DNA of 64,000 nt from the NCBI GenBank assembly GCA_011525785.1, contig WYBT01000017.1, forward strand, positions 34,720-98,719, in the 5' to 3' direction. Below, piece after piece: positions 1-9,200 of the stretch. A model generated the notes under the pieces. That model was given only the letters and a program-made list of their open reading frames with translations, had not been told where the DNA came from and ran no database searches. A program made the translations under genes and the position numbers. Positions within the stretch are counted from its first letter, which is position 1; each line of letters begins with the position of its first letter. The stretch is from Planctomycetaceae bacterium (GTDB lineage Bacteria; Planctomycetota; UBA1135; GCA-002686595).

Positions 1-153
1 CAGTGCGACGTCGAGCGCGCCGCGTCGCAGCCGCTCGATCAAGCGCGCCGGCACGTCGCGCACGTACTCGATCTCGCGCTCGTCCTCGAGCCCGAAGTTG
101 ATCGGCCGCGCGACGAGGTAGGGCACGGCGCCGACGCGCAGTCTGGATTCCAC
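1..153 (-). CDS. mqnA: Chorismate dehydratase MqnA (5' part only)
   Basis: Only the first 51 codons are inside the window; the gene runs off the left edge. From a GTG at 153 the reverse strand reads a Val-Glu-Ser-Arg-Leu start followed by RVGAVPYLVARPINFGL, which matches the family's N-terminal VGAVPYLNARPL signature, and then a GALDVAL segment typical of these periplasmic-binding-protein-like folds. MqnA makes 3-enolpyruvyl-benzoate from chorismate, the first step of the futalosine route to menaquinone. The presence of mqnC and mqnE 11.6-14.0 kb away supports the call. The usual Asn after PYL is Val here. An alternative start further upstream cannot be excluded. Confidence 0.8.
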   Translation of the reverse strand, partial: MESRLRVGAVPYLVARPINFGLEDEREIEYVRDVPARLIERLRRGALDVAL

Positions 154-260
154 GCGGCGAATGTACGCAGCTGCGCGCTCCCGCACCAACAGCACGTTCG
201 CGCCCGATGCGGACAGCGCTTGGCGCGCCTCGCTGCAAGCGCTTAGAGTCGCGCGCGTCC

Positions 261-1184
261 ATGCGGCCCGCGCACTTCGCCGAAAGCGCCTTCGACGACT
301 ACGAACTGCTCGACTCCGGCGGCGCCGAGAAGCTCGAGCGCTACGGCCCCGTCGTGGTTCGACGTCCCGACCCTCAGGCGCTTTGGCGTCCGCGCACGGC
401 GGCGGCGGAGTGGGAGAGCGCGCACCTGAGCTTCGAACGCGACCCACAGAGCGGCGGAAAGCGCGGTCGCTGGCTCGAAGCGCGGCACGCGCCGCCGTTC
501 GCGCGCGGCGAGCGTGCAGCCTGGCCCGTGCGGTGGGGCGCAGCGCAGTGCATCGTGCGGCCGACGGCCTTCAAGCACCTCGGCCTGTTCCCCGAGCAAG
601 CCGCGAATTGGGCCTGGATCACCGAGGCGCGCGCGCAGTTCGCTCCAGCGCGGCCGCGGCTCCTGAACCTGTTCGGCTACACCGGCATGGCGAGCATCGC
701 CGGCGCGCAAGCGGGCTACGAAGTCACGCATGTCGACGCCTCGAAGACCTCGCTGGCGTGGATGAAGGAGAACGCGCGCGCCAGCGGCCTTGCCGACGAC
801 GCGCTGCGCGTGATCCTCGACGATGCGCTCGCCTTCGCGCGGCGCGAGGTGCGACGCGGCGTGCGCTACGAGGGGCTCGTGCTCGACCCGCCGCACCACG
901 GGCGCGGGCCCAAGGGCGAGCTGTGGCAGTTCGAAGAGCACATCGCGCCGCTGATCGAGGCCTGCGCCGCGCTGCTCGCGCCGCGCGCGTGGCTGGTGCT
1001 CTCGACCTACGCGATCGGCTTCTCGCCGCTGGGGCTCGCGAACTTGCTCGCGCCGCACGGCGATCAACTCGCGGCGGGCGAACTCGTGCTCAGCGAACGC
1101 GCGCAAGGCCAGGGCGAGCCGCGCAAGCTGCCCTGCGGCTTCTGCGCGCGGCTGTGGCGCGGGCTGGAGCTGCGCGCGACATGA
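261..1184 (+). CDS. Class I SAM-dependent methyltransferase, RlmI-like (rRNA cytosine-C5 type)
   Basis: A 307-residue protein with the SAM-binding motif LNLFGYTGMAS at about residues 136-146, an acidic residue after the second strand (VTHVDASK), and the catalytic-loop motif LDPPHHGRGPKG at about 208-219. This layout is that of the COG1092/RlmI family, which methylates C5 of cytosine in 23S rRNA. The N-terminal PUA domain of E. coli RlmI is not evident, so the exact target is open. The ATG at 261 was chosen because the homologous sequence begins there; the frame is open further upstream. Its stop overlaps the next start as ATGA, so the RNA-methylation and pseudouridylation genes are translationally coupled. 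Confidence 0.8.
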   Translation: MRPAHFAESAFDDYELLDSGGAEKLERYGPVVVRRPDPQALWRPRTAAAEWESAHLSFERDPQSGGKRGRWLEARHAPPFARGERAAWPVRWGAAQCIVRPTAFKHLGLFPEQAANWAWITEARAQFAPARPRLLNLFGYTGMASIAGAQAGYEVTHVDASKTSLAWMKENARASGLADDALRVILDDALAFARREVRRGVRYEGLVLDPPHHGRGPKGELWQFEEHIAPLIEACAALLAPRAWLVLSTYAIGFSPLGLANLLAPHGDQLAAGELVLSERAQGQGEPRKLPCGFCARLWRGLELRAT

Positions 1185-1891
1185 CGCTCGAGCGCCTGCA
1201 CGTCGACAACCACCTGCTGGCGCTGGTCAAGCCCGCCGGCGAGCCGGTGGTCCCCGACGAGTCGGGCGACGTGTCGCTGCTCGAGCGCGGCAAGCGCTGG
1301 ATCGCCGAGGAGTTCCACAAGCCCGGAGACGTGTTCCTCGGCGTCGTGCACCGCCTCGATCGCCCCGTTTCGGGCGTCGTGCTGTTTGCGCGCACCAGCA
1401 AGGCCGCCGCGCGGCTCTCCGAGCAGTTCCGGACGCACAGCGTGCGCAAGCTGTACTTCGGCGTGAGCGCGTCGACGCCGCGCGGCGCGGACTCTGGCGA
1501 GCTCGCGCAGTGGCTCGTGAAGGATCCCGCGAGCAACACCGTGCGCGTCGGCCGCGAGGGCGAGAGCGGTGCGTTGCTCGCGCGCACGCGCTATCGCGTG
1601 GTCGGCCGCGTCGATGCGCTCGTGCACCTCGAGCTCGAGCCGCTGACGGGTCGTCCGCACCAGTTGCGAGTGGCGTGCGCGAGCTTGGGCGCACCGTTGC
1701 TCGGGGACCTCAAGTACGGCGCGCGAGATGCGCTCGAGGACCGCTCGATCGCGCTGCACGCTGCCGAGTTGGACGTCGAGCATCCGACGCTCCGCACGCG
1801 CCTCGAGCTGCGCTGTGAGCCGCCCGCGAAGCCCTGGTGGCGCTCGCGGACCGAAGCGCTGAGCCGCGCGCGCAAGGGAGCGGGGCAGTGA
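1181..1891 (+). CDS. RluA-family pseudouridine synthase
   Basis: A 236-residue enzyme that isomerises uridine to pseudouridine in rRNA or tRNA. It carries the catalytic motif HRLDRPVSG (Asp about residue 60) and the C-terminal GRPHQLRVACASLGAPLLGD motif characteristic of the RluA/RluC/RluD group. There is no N-terminal S4 domain, so it resembles the short RluA/TruC-type members rather than RluC/RluD. The start ATG lies inside the stop of the upstream methyltransferase gene (ATGA), and its own stop overlaps the GTG of the following gene (GTGA). The specific RNA position cannot be assigned from sequence alone. Confidence 0.88.
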   Translation: MTLERLHVDNHLLALVKPAGEPVVPDESGDVSLLERGKRWIAEEFHKPGDVFLGVVHRLDRPVSGVVLFARTSKAAARLSEQFRTHSVRKLYFGVSASTPRGADSGELAQWLVKDPASNTVRVGREGESGALLARTRYRVVGRVDALVHLELEPLTGRPHQLRVACASLGAPLLGDLKYGARDALEDRSIALHAAELDVEHPTLRTRLELRCEPPAKPWWRSRTEALSRARKGAGQ

Positions 1892-3024
1892 AGGGTCCGT
1901 GGACTCGTCGGCTGGCGCTTGGACTCGTGAGCGTCGTTCTCGGCCTCGTTGTCGCCGAATTCGCGGCGCGCGTGGCGCTGGGCGGGCGCTTCGTGTTCGG
2001 CGCGCACTTTGGCGCTCCGCAGGGCATCTGCGGAGAGTTCGACGCCGAACTGGGTTGGCGCAACCGACCGTCGACGAGCGTGCGCATCGCGGCGCGCGGC
2101 TTCTCGTATCACGTCACGCTCAACGAGCGCGGCGAGCGCGGCCCGCTGCGGCCGCATGCCAAGCCCGCGGGCGTGAAGCGCGTGGTCGTGCTCGGCGATT
2201 CGACCGCGTGGGGTTGGGGCGTCGACGACGAGCGCGCGTGGACGCGGCTGGTCGAGCGCGAACTGGGCGGCGCGGTCGAGCTCATCAACCTCGCCGTGCC
2301 CGGCTACGGCACCGATCAGGAGCTGTGGACGCTCGAGCGCGCGGGCCTCGAGTACCAGCCCGACATCGTGCTGCTCGCGCTCGTGCACAACGACCTGCTC
2401 AGCAACCGTTTCGCGGTGATGCAGGGCATGAACAAGCCCGTGTACCAGCGCTCGGCCAGCGGTGAGTGGGAGCTGACCGGGCGGCCGGTCGCGTTGCCCG
2501 AGGGCGTCGGGGACCTGTCGCAGCGGCGCAAGCGGCGCGTGCTCGCGATGTACAGCGCGTTGTTCAAGTGGTTCGAGCCGCCCGCGCCCGAGCCCACGCG
2601 TTACGACCTCGCCGATCCCAAGGTGCGCGCCGGCATCGAGCGCTTCTGGAACGACGTCACGGACCCGCAGGGTTGGACGTACATGCTGCTCGGCCGCGTG
2701 AACGAGACGACGCGCGCGCGCGGCGCGCAGCTCGTGGCCTTCGTGATTCCGCACCTCGTCGATCGGCACCTCTACGACCCGCGCGAGAGCGCGCCCGAGC
2801 CGATCGACGACCCGGCGAGCTACTCGAGCTACGGGTCGCGCAAATTGGCCGAGGCCGGCGCAGCGCTGGGATTCGGCACGTTTTCGATCGATGCGAGTCT
2901 GCTCGCCGCCGTGCGCGTGGGCGAGAACCTCGACTGCGGCGACGAGCACTTGAACGAGCGCGGCAACGAGATCGTCGCTGACGTCGTGGCGCGCGAGCTG
3001 CGCGCGCGCTTGCAGTTGCGTTGA
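1888..3024 (+). CDS. Membrane-anchored SGNH/GDSL-type hydrolase
   Basis: A 378-residue protein beginning at GTG 1888 with a good Shine-Dalgarno (AAGGGAG at 1873-1879). An N-terminal hydrophobic helix (about residues 8-30) is followed by an SGNH fold: block I VVVLGDSTAWGWG with nucleophile Ser about 105, a block-II-like NLAVPGYGTDQE, and a C-terminal block V DEHLNERGN giving the Asp and His (about 352 and 354). Such enzymes de-O-acylate polysaccharides or lipids at the envelope; the substrate here is unknown. The gene overlaps the pseudouridine synthase stop by GTGA, but no functional link is obvious. Confidence 0.8.
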   Translation: MKGPWTRRLALGLVSVVLGLVVAEFAARVALGGRFVFGAHFGAPQGICGEFDAELGWRNRPSTSVRIAARGFSYHVTLNERGERGPLRPHAKPAGVKRVVVLGDSTAWGWGVDDERAWTRLVERELGGAVELINLAVPGYGTDQELWTLERAGLEYQPDIVLLALVHNDLLSNRFAVMQGMNKPVYQRSASGEWELTGRPVALPEGVGDLSQRRKRRVLAMYSALFKWFEPPAPEPTRYDLADPKVRAGIERFWNDVTDPQGWTYMLLGRVNETTRARGAQLVAFVIPHLVDRHLYDPRESAPEPIDDPASYSSYGSRKLAEAGAALGFGTFSIDASLLAAVRVGENLDCGDEHLNERGNEIVADVVARELRARLQLR

Positions 3025-3045
3025 CGCTGCGCGTGTGGCCCGCGC

Positions 3046-3321
3046 CTATCGCGTGGTCGAGTAGTCGCGCCACGTCCGCTGCAGCTCGGAGCGCATCTGC
3101 TTCACTTGGTCCAGCGCGGACTGCACGGCAGAGTTCCTCGCCGACGAGTAGGCGAACTTGAACTCGTAGCCCGGAGCGAACCAGCCGCCGCATTGGTGGC
3201 GCACGTGTCCCAGCGCGTCGCACCCGGGCGCGGCGGGTCTCGACGCGTCGTCCGCCGGCCAGATGACCCGTCTTTCTCGTCGGTCCCACGCCGCTGACAG
3301 GTCGTCCGCTGCTGCTGCCAT
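3046..3321 (-). CDS. Short hypothetical protein, doubtful
   Basis: A 91-residue reading frame whose second half (CGGWFAPGYEFKFAYSSARN and a following helix with alternating charges) looks more protein-like than typical shadow frames in this DNA. No family is recognised. It lies between convergent genes and could be the remnant of a longer gene or simply spurious. There are no membrane segments or recognisable motifs, and the N-terminal part is compositionally unremarkable. Confidence 0.3.
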   Translation of the reverse strand: MAAAADDLSAAWDRRERRVIWPADDASRPAAPGCDALGHVRHQCGGWFAPGYEFKFAYSSARNSAVQSALDQVKQMRSELQRTWRDYSTTR

Positions 3322-3656
3322 CGCTTGTTCAGCGACCGGCAGCGCCTCGCGCGTTGCGCTTCGAACTCATCGACCTCCGGCGAGGGCTCGATTGGAGCTG
3401 GCGGGCGCTCGGACGCCGTTAGCGAGGTCGATCGCTGCGTGGCCGCGGGTGTGAGGACCGACTCAACACCGACGCGTTCGCCGCCGCTGCCGGTCAGGAG
3501 GTTTCGAGGCGCGAAAGGTGCGCGCCAGCAGCGCCGCGACCAGCGAACGCAGTCATCAGCAGCAGAGAACGCGGCCCGGCGACTCGACGCGTTCGCGCCT
3601 GTGGTTGGTGTTGTTTCAGCGCTGCTCGGATCGGCGCTGCTGGCAGGGCCGGAGCG
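3322..3656. other. Stretch without a recognised gene
   Basis: No reading frame here resembles a known protein on either strand. Frames remain open only because of the GC bias. No tRNA, repeat or strong terminator was seen. Confidence 0.4.
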
Positions 3657-4694
3657 TCAGGTCGCGTCCGCAGCCTTCCACAGCGGTCGCCAGGCGAGGC
3701 CGAGGTTCAGGATCTTCTGGATCAGCGCGGGGTACTCGATGCCCGCGGCGCGCGCGGAGTCGGCGAAGTCCTCGTCGCGTGCGAGGTCGGGGTTGGCGTT
3801 GGCCTCGATCACGAACACGCGGCCGTCCGGCGTCAGGCGCAGGTCGACGCGCGCGTAGCCCGACAGGCCGAGCGCGCTGTACACGCCGCGGCACACGCGC
3901 GCGATCTCGCGCTGCGCTTCGGGGGTGAGGTCTTCGGCGGGGCCGGTGCGGATGTCGTGGCGACGCTGGTAGGCCGCGCTCCACTTCACGCGTTCGGTGG
4001 CGATGCGCGGCGCGTCCTCGGGCCAGTCGTTGAAGGTCATCTCCCACACCGGCAGCGTCTCGACGCGCGCGTTGCCGATCAGGCCGACGTACAGCTCGCG
4101 GCCGTCGACGTACTCCTCGACCAGCACGTCCACGCCGTACTGCTCGTGCATGAACTCGACCCGGTCGCGCAGCTTCTCGTCGCTCGAGACCACGCTGGCC
4201 TGTGCGATGCCGAGCGAGGCGTCTTCGATGACCGACTTGACCAGCAGCGGGTACCCAAGGCGCGAAGGCTTGCGCGCCTTCTTGCCGACCGGCACGACGA
4301 AGCCGCGCGGCGTGCGGATGCGGTGCCAGGTGAGGATCTTCTTCGTCAGCAACTTGTCGTGCGCGATCATCAGCCCGCGCGGATTGCAGCCCGAGTACGC
4401 GCAGCGCAGGAGCTCGACGAAGCTGATCACGGCCTGGCCGTAGAGCGAGACGCCGTGGAACTCCTCGAGCACGTTGAACGTGATGTGCGGCTTGAAGGCG
4501 TCGATCGCGTCGCGCAGCACCTGCAGGTCGTCGTGCACGCCGACCACGCGCGTCTCGTGGCCCAGTTCGTTCAGCGCCGAGAGGATGTCGTGCTCGGTGC
4601 GCCAGGGCACGATGGTCGGGCCGCTGCGCGCGGAGGTGTCCTGCGGCGGGACGAGGTCCTCGTGCATGAGCACGAGCACGCGCAGCTTTCTCAT
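3657..4694 (-). CDS. ATP-grasp ligase, D-Ala-D-Ala ligase-like
   Basis: A 345-residue protein related to D-alanine--D-alanine ligases. The N-terminal segment (residues 1-110) has a Rossmann-like beginning (LRVLVLMHEDLVPP). The ATP-grasp core follows, with YPLLVKSVIEDASLGIAQ as the ATP-binding lysine/loop region, VLVEEYVDGRELYVGLIGN, and the metal-binding C-terminal EANANPDLARDED. Family members join carboxylates to amines using ATP. It is shorter in the substrate-binding regions than housekeeping Ddl, so a role outside peptidoglycan precursor synthesis is likely. It lies 95 nt downstream of a zinc metallopeptidase gene on the same strand, suggesting a two-gene operon that ligates and trims the same kind of peptide or amino-acid conjugate (inference). 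Confidence 0.75.
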   Translation of the reverse strand: MRKLRVLVLMHEDLVPPQDTSARSGPTIVPWRTEHDILSALNELGHETRVVGVHDDLQVLRDAIDAFKPHITFNVLEEFHGVSLYGQAVISFVELLRCAYSGCNPRGLMIAHDKLLTKKILTWHRIRTPRGFVVPVGKKARKPSRLGYPLLVKSVIEDASLGIAQASVVSSDEKLRDRVEFMHEQYGVDVLVEEYVDGRELYVGLIGNARVETLPVWEMTFNDWPEDAPRIATERVKWSAAYQRRHDIRTGPAEDLTPEAQREIARVCRGVYSALGLSGYARVDLRLTPDGRVFVIEANANPDLARDEDFADSARAAGIEYPALIQKILNLGLAWRPLWKAADAT

Positions 4695-4789
4695 GGTGGG
4701 CTTGGCACGAGATGCGAGCGGGGGGGCGACGCGAACGAGCGCGTCGTCGGCTCATGTTGGCGCGCGCCTGGGCCGCGTGCAACGCCGCG

Positions 4790-5836
4790 TCAGCGCGCGA
4801 CGCGGTGGTAGCCGGTGTGCTGGAAGTTCATCGTCTGACTGGCGAGCAGCACGGCCGCATCCAGCCGCGCGCTGACGCTCGAGCCGTCGACCACCAGCCG
4901 CAACTCGCGCGCACGCTGGATCATGTCGTGCAGCACCTGCTCGACCGTGTAGGCGTTGGTGTCGCTCACGTTGAGCACGCGACGCACGAGTTCCGGTCGC
5001 ATGCGGCGCAGGAACTTGGCTGCGCTCAGGCGTCGGTCGCCGGGCAGCGCGCGCGCGAAGGCCCGCCGCAGCCCGCGGTCGAACGCGAACGGGAAGCGGA
5101 CGGCGTAGCGGCGGCGCTTGACCTCGTAGTAGTCGCGCAGAGTTACGTCGAGTTCTTCCAGCGGCTCGTAGGCGCCCCGCGTGCCAGAGCGTGGCGCGCG
5201 TGTGGCGAGTTCGCGCATCAGGCGGTCGACGTACTCCAGCTTCTTGAGCGCCGGCCAACCCTGGTAGCGCCGACGCCAACTCGTCTCGGGCTGCAACCAC
5301 ACGGCGAAGGTCTCGGCGAAGTCCTCGGCGGGGTGGCTCTGCGCGTACCAGTGCGGCAGGTGCTGGACGAAGGCGCGGCTGTGCGGCTGCGGGCGGTAGT
5401 GGGGCTCGTAGGGCGTCGAGAAGGCGCCGAAGTGCTCGCGCCAGCCGCGGCGCTCGTGCAGGCGATAGGCGTTGTCGATCGCGTGCCCCACTTCGTGGCG
5501 CAGGAGCTTGCGCCGAGCGTCGGCCCCGCCGCCTTCGACCGCTTGCATCATGCGCCGCTCCAGGCGCACCAGGCGCGGGTGCGCGAGATAGAACGGCAGC
5601 GCGACCCCCGCCAGCCCGTCGGGGCTGAACCAATCGCTCGACAGCCAGAAGTGCGGCTTGAAGCGCTTCAATCCGCGCTGGCGCAGGTCGGCCTCGAGTT
5701 CGGCGACCGCGGCGGCGAGCGGCGAGTCCTCCAGCGTCAGGCCCAGCTCGCACAGGCGCACGTCGAGCAGCGCCTCGTCGTCGAGGCGTTGCCAACGGAT
5801 CGTCTTGCGACGGGCGGGCTTGACGCGCGGGGCCAT
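4790..5836 (-). CDS. Putative zinc-binding metallopeptidase (Peptidase_Mx-like)
   Basis: A 348-residue protein with the gluzincin-type motif HEVGHAIDNAYRLHERRGW (two His plus catalytic Glu) and, about 90 residues later, HPAEDFAETFAVWL, which supplies the third metal ligand. FKPHFWLSSDWFSPDG and VALPFYLAHPRLVRLERRMM, upstream of the HExxH, are conserved in the family called putative zinc-binding metallopeptidase. No signal peptide is visible, so it is probably cytoplasmic. It is the first gene of an apparent operon with the ATP-grasp ligase. Natural substrate is unknown. Start chosen at the first ATG giving a basic N-terminus typical of the family. Confidence 0.75.
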   Translation of the reverse strand: MAPRVKPARRKTIRWQRLDDEALLDVRLCELGLTLEDSPLAAAVAELEADLRQRGLKRFKPHFWLSSDWFSPDGLAGVALPFYLAHPRLVRLERRMMQAVEGGGADARRKLLRHEVGHAIDNAYRLHERRGWREHFGAFSTPYEPHYRPQPHSRAFVQHLPHWYAQSHPAEDFAETFAVWLQPETSWRRRYQGWPALKKLEYVDRLMRELATRAPRSGTRGAYEPLEELDVTLRDYYEVKRRRYAVRFPFAFDRGLRRAFARALPGDRRLSAAKFLRRMRPELVRRVLNVSDTNAYTVEQVLHDMIQRARELRLVVDGSSVSARLDAAVLLASQTMNFQHTGYHRVAR

Positions 5837-5906
5837 CGGCGTGGGGACAGGCGAGCGGAGCGAGAGCGGCGGACGAAGGCGACGGGCGGAATACGCGATC
5901 GAGTGC

Positions 5907-5984
5907 GGCGGGCGAGAACGGCGGGCGAGAACGGCGGGCGAGAGCGGCGGGCGAGAACGACGGGCGAGAACGACGGGCGAGAGA
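5907..5984. repeat. Six tandem copies of a 13-nt unit
   Basis: The unit GGCGGGCGAGAAC is repeated six times with small changes (copies start at 5907, 5920, 5933, 5946, 5959 and 5972; the last three shift to GAC or GGC variants and the final copy ends in GAG). Because 13 is not a multiple of three, the array is unlikely to encode protein. It lies in the 385-nt gap between the divergent metallopeptidase and hydrolase genes and could vary in copy number by slippage. Confidence 0.85.
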
Positions 5985-6133
5985 AGCGATCGAAGTCGGC
6001 AGACGCGGGCGAGGGGCGACTGCGATACGCGGAGGCGACAGATGGCCAGCGGGAGCGGCAGGTGGGGCGGCTCTCCGGCCCCGCGAGCGAGTCGAGCGGG
6101 CCAGGAAGATAGGCCTCCCAGCGCCGCAGCAGG

Positions 6134-6156
6134 GCGGTCAGCCGCGGAGTTTTTTT
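6134..6156 (+). terminator. Weak hairpin plus T7 run
   Basis: GCGG-TCAG-CCGC (6134-6145) forms a 4-bp stem and is followed after four bases by seven T residues (6150-6156). The stem is short for an intrinsic terminator, and no + strand gene lies immediately upstream, so it could instead be a leader element of the hydrolase gene that starts at 6222. Confidence 0.3.
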
Positions 6157-6221
6157 GGTCTTGTCGCCAGGCCGCCCCGGTCGGCGCTTGGGCGGTGCTG
6201 ACGGGGCGCTACCGTGCGGGA

Positions 6222-9200
6222 ATGCGTGCCTTCGATCCCCTCCGCTCGGCCTCGAGCTGGCTCAACTCGGCCCGGTCGACCCACTCGAACTCTGCTCCTT
6301 CTGCCAGCGGGTCGCCGACCGCCGGTCGTCCGGGGTGCGGCCGCTCCGCACGCATGCTGCCGGCCCTGGCCTGTGCTGCAGCGCTCGTGGTGGTCCCTGC
6401 CGCGGGGGCGCCCGCGCTCGCGGTGAGCCCAAGCCCATCGTCAGCTGGCAGCGCGTCGTCGAGCGGCCCGACCTCGCACAGCGCGCTGGCGATGCCCGCA
6501 GTCATGAGTGTCGCAGTGTCGACCCTTGCGGTTTCGAGCGCCGGCACGGCGAGTCTGTCGACAGCGAATAGGGCAACCGCGAGCAGCGTCGTCCCGGTCG
6601 CTGCGACGGTGAGCGGTGGGGCGACGAGCACTGCGACTGCGAACGCTTCGACTGCGAACACGGCATCGGCAAGCACTCGGGCCACGAACCCGGCGGCGGC
6701 GAGTGGCGTTGCACGTGTCGGCGCGGGCGGCGAGCTGGCGCAGTCGGGAGAGAAGCCGACCGTCGTGTCGTCGCTGGTGCTCGATCCGCTCGGGCAGTAC
6801 GGCCGAAGCGCGGTGTTCTCCGATCCGGTGCTCGACCAGCTCGCGCGCGATCCGGCCTGGTCACCCGCCGTGGACGAGGAGTTTCGCGCCCCGGATGGAC
6901 GCACTGCGAAGTGGCGCGCGCTCCAGCCCAACGCCGAAGGCGCGCTCGATGGGGCCGTGCGGGGCAACTCGTGGTGGTTCCAACGTTGGCGCCACACGCG
7001 CGACGAGGTGCTGCTGCTCGAGAGTCCGGGCGCCGGCGTGGTGTACGCCAACGCGGCGCCGCGCATGAGCGACCTGTACCGACTGGGGACCGTGCGCATC
7101 CCCGTTGCGCTGCGCGCGGGCGAGAACGACGTGCTCGTCCGCGCCGGTCGAGGTGCGCCGAGCGTCGCGTGGTCGAAGCCGCCGGCGCCGGTGTTCCTCG
7201 CTGATTTCGATCGCACGCTGCCCGACGCGATCGTGGGGGAGTCGGGCCAGCTCCTGGCCGCGGTCGTGGTGGTCAACGCGACCGAACAGCACCTCCTCGG
7301 GCTTCGAATCGAGGCGACGCTGGGTGCCGGCGCGCCTGTTCCGACGACGCTTCCCGCGCTGTTGCCGCTCGAAGTGCGCAAGGTCCCGGTGTCGCTCGCA
7401 CCGCCCGCGCAGCTCGACGGCGACTCGATCCGCGCCGAACTTGTGCTCCACGCCGCTGACGGAGCGCGCCTGCACGCCGACTCGTTCGAGCTCGCGGTCC
7501 GCAGGCCCACGCAGCATCACGCGCGCACCTTCCTCAGCCGCATCGACGACAGCGTGCAGTACTACGCGGTGGTTCCGGCGGCGCCGCGCGCTTCCGAGCC
7601 CTCCGCCTCGACGCGCGAGGCGTCTCCCACTTCGCCATCTGACGCACCGGCGGCGGAAGCGGCGCGCGACATCAACGCAGCACCCGCGCTCATCCTCAGC
7701 CTGCACGGCGCGAGCGTCGAAGCGCGGGGCCAGGCAGCGGCCTACACCCAGAAGGACTGGGCCTGGGTGATCGCGCCGACCAACCGCCGGCCCTTCGGCT
7801 TCGACTGGGAAGACTGGGGCCGCCGCGACGCCATCGAGGTGCTCGACCTCGCGCTGCGCGGCGAGGCCGTGCGCGACGCGAGCGGCGAACGAGTGAACTT
7901 CGATTCGGCGCGCGTCTACTTGACCGGGCACTCGATGGGCGGGCACGGCACGTGGCAGATCGGCGCGCGCTACGCGGGCCGCTTCGCTGCGATCGCGCCG
8001 AGCGCGGGTTGGAGCGACTTCTGGAGCTACACCGGCGGCGATGCCGACCCGCCGGCCGATCCGATCGGCGCGCTGCTGCACCGCGCTTCGAACGGCTCGC
8101 GCACGCTCCTGTGGTCGCGCAACTACGCGCAGCTCGGCGTCTACGTGCTGCACGGCGACGCCGACGACAACGTGCCCGTGCGCGAAGCGCGACGCATGCG
8201 CGAGGAGCTCGCCAAGTTCCATCCGGACTTCGCGTACTTCGAGCAACCCGGCGCCGGCCACTGGTGGGGCAACGAGTGCGTCGACTGGCCGCCCTTGATG
8301 GAGTTCCTGCGCCGCCATCAGCGTCCGTCGAAGCACGCGGCGACCGAGGTCGAGGTGCGCCTGGTCGACCTCGACGCCGAGCGCACCAGCGGCTTCGCGA
8401 CGCTTGTGGCGCAGACGCGCCCGCTGATCCCGAGCGAACTGAAGGCGCGCGCGGTCCCCGCCGAGCGTCGCTTCGAGGTGCAGACCACGAACGTCGACGC
8501 ACTCGAGCTGAGCCCCGATGCGTGGACGCATCCGCTCCGCGTCCCACGCTGGGAGAACTGGCCCGCAGACGCGTCGGGACGTCTGCTCATCGACGGTGTC
8601 GATCTCGAGCTGCCCGCTGAACGTCGCGGTTCACAGGGCGAGTGGCGCGTGCGGCGCTTGGACGGCGAGTGGCGCGTGGAGTTGGAGGATTTTGTAGGCG
8701 CCGAGCGCAAGCGAGCGGGCTCGAGCGGACCGTTCAAAGAGGTCTTCGACGCGAGCTTTGTGCTCGTTTACGGCACCGCGGGTTCGCCGGAGGAGAACGC
8801 CTGGGCGCTCGCCAAGGCGCGCTTCGACGCGGATCAGTTCCGCTACCGCGGGAACGCGAGTCCGCTGACGGTCAGCGATCGGGAACTGCTCGAGCGCTGG
8901 CCCAGCGGCGCGGCCGCCAGCCTGCAAGGTCGCAACGTCGTGCTCTACGGCAACGCCGTGTCCAACGCGGCCTGGAGTGCGTTCGTGGACTCCTCCTCGT
9001 TCGACGTGCAGCCCGGCCGCATCCGTGTCGGAACCCACAGGTTCGAGGGCGACGACCTGAGCGTGCTCGCCGTGCGTCCCAATGCGCGCGACGCCGGTCG
9101 GCTCGTGGGCCTGGTCGGCGGAACCGGAGTTCGCGGCATGCGCGCGCTCAACCACGCGCCGTACTTCGTCTCGGGCGCCGGCTTCCCCGACTGGTGGGTC

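Noticed and set aside
243..1106. Long - strand open frame opposite the methyltransferase gene
   Set aside because: A GC-driven shadow: Arg/Ala/Gly-rich, with no motifs, while the + strand encodes a clear methyltransferase.
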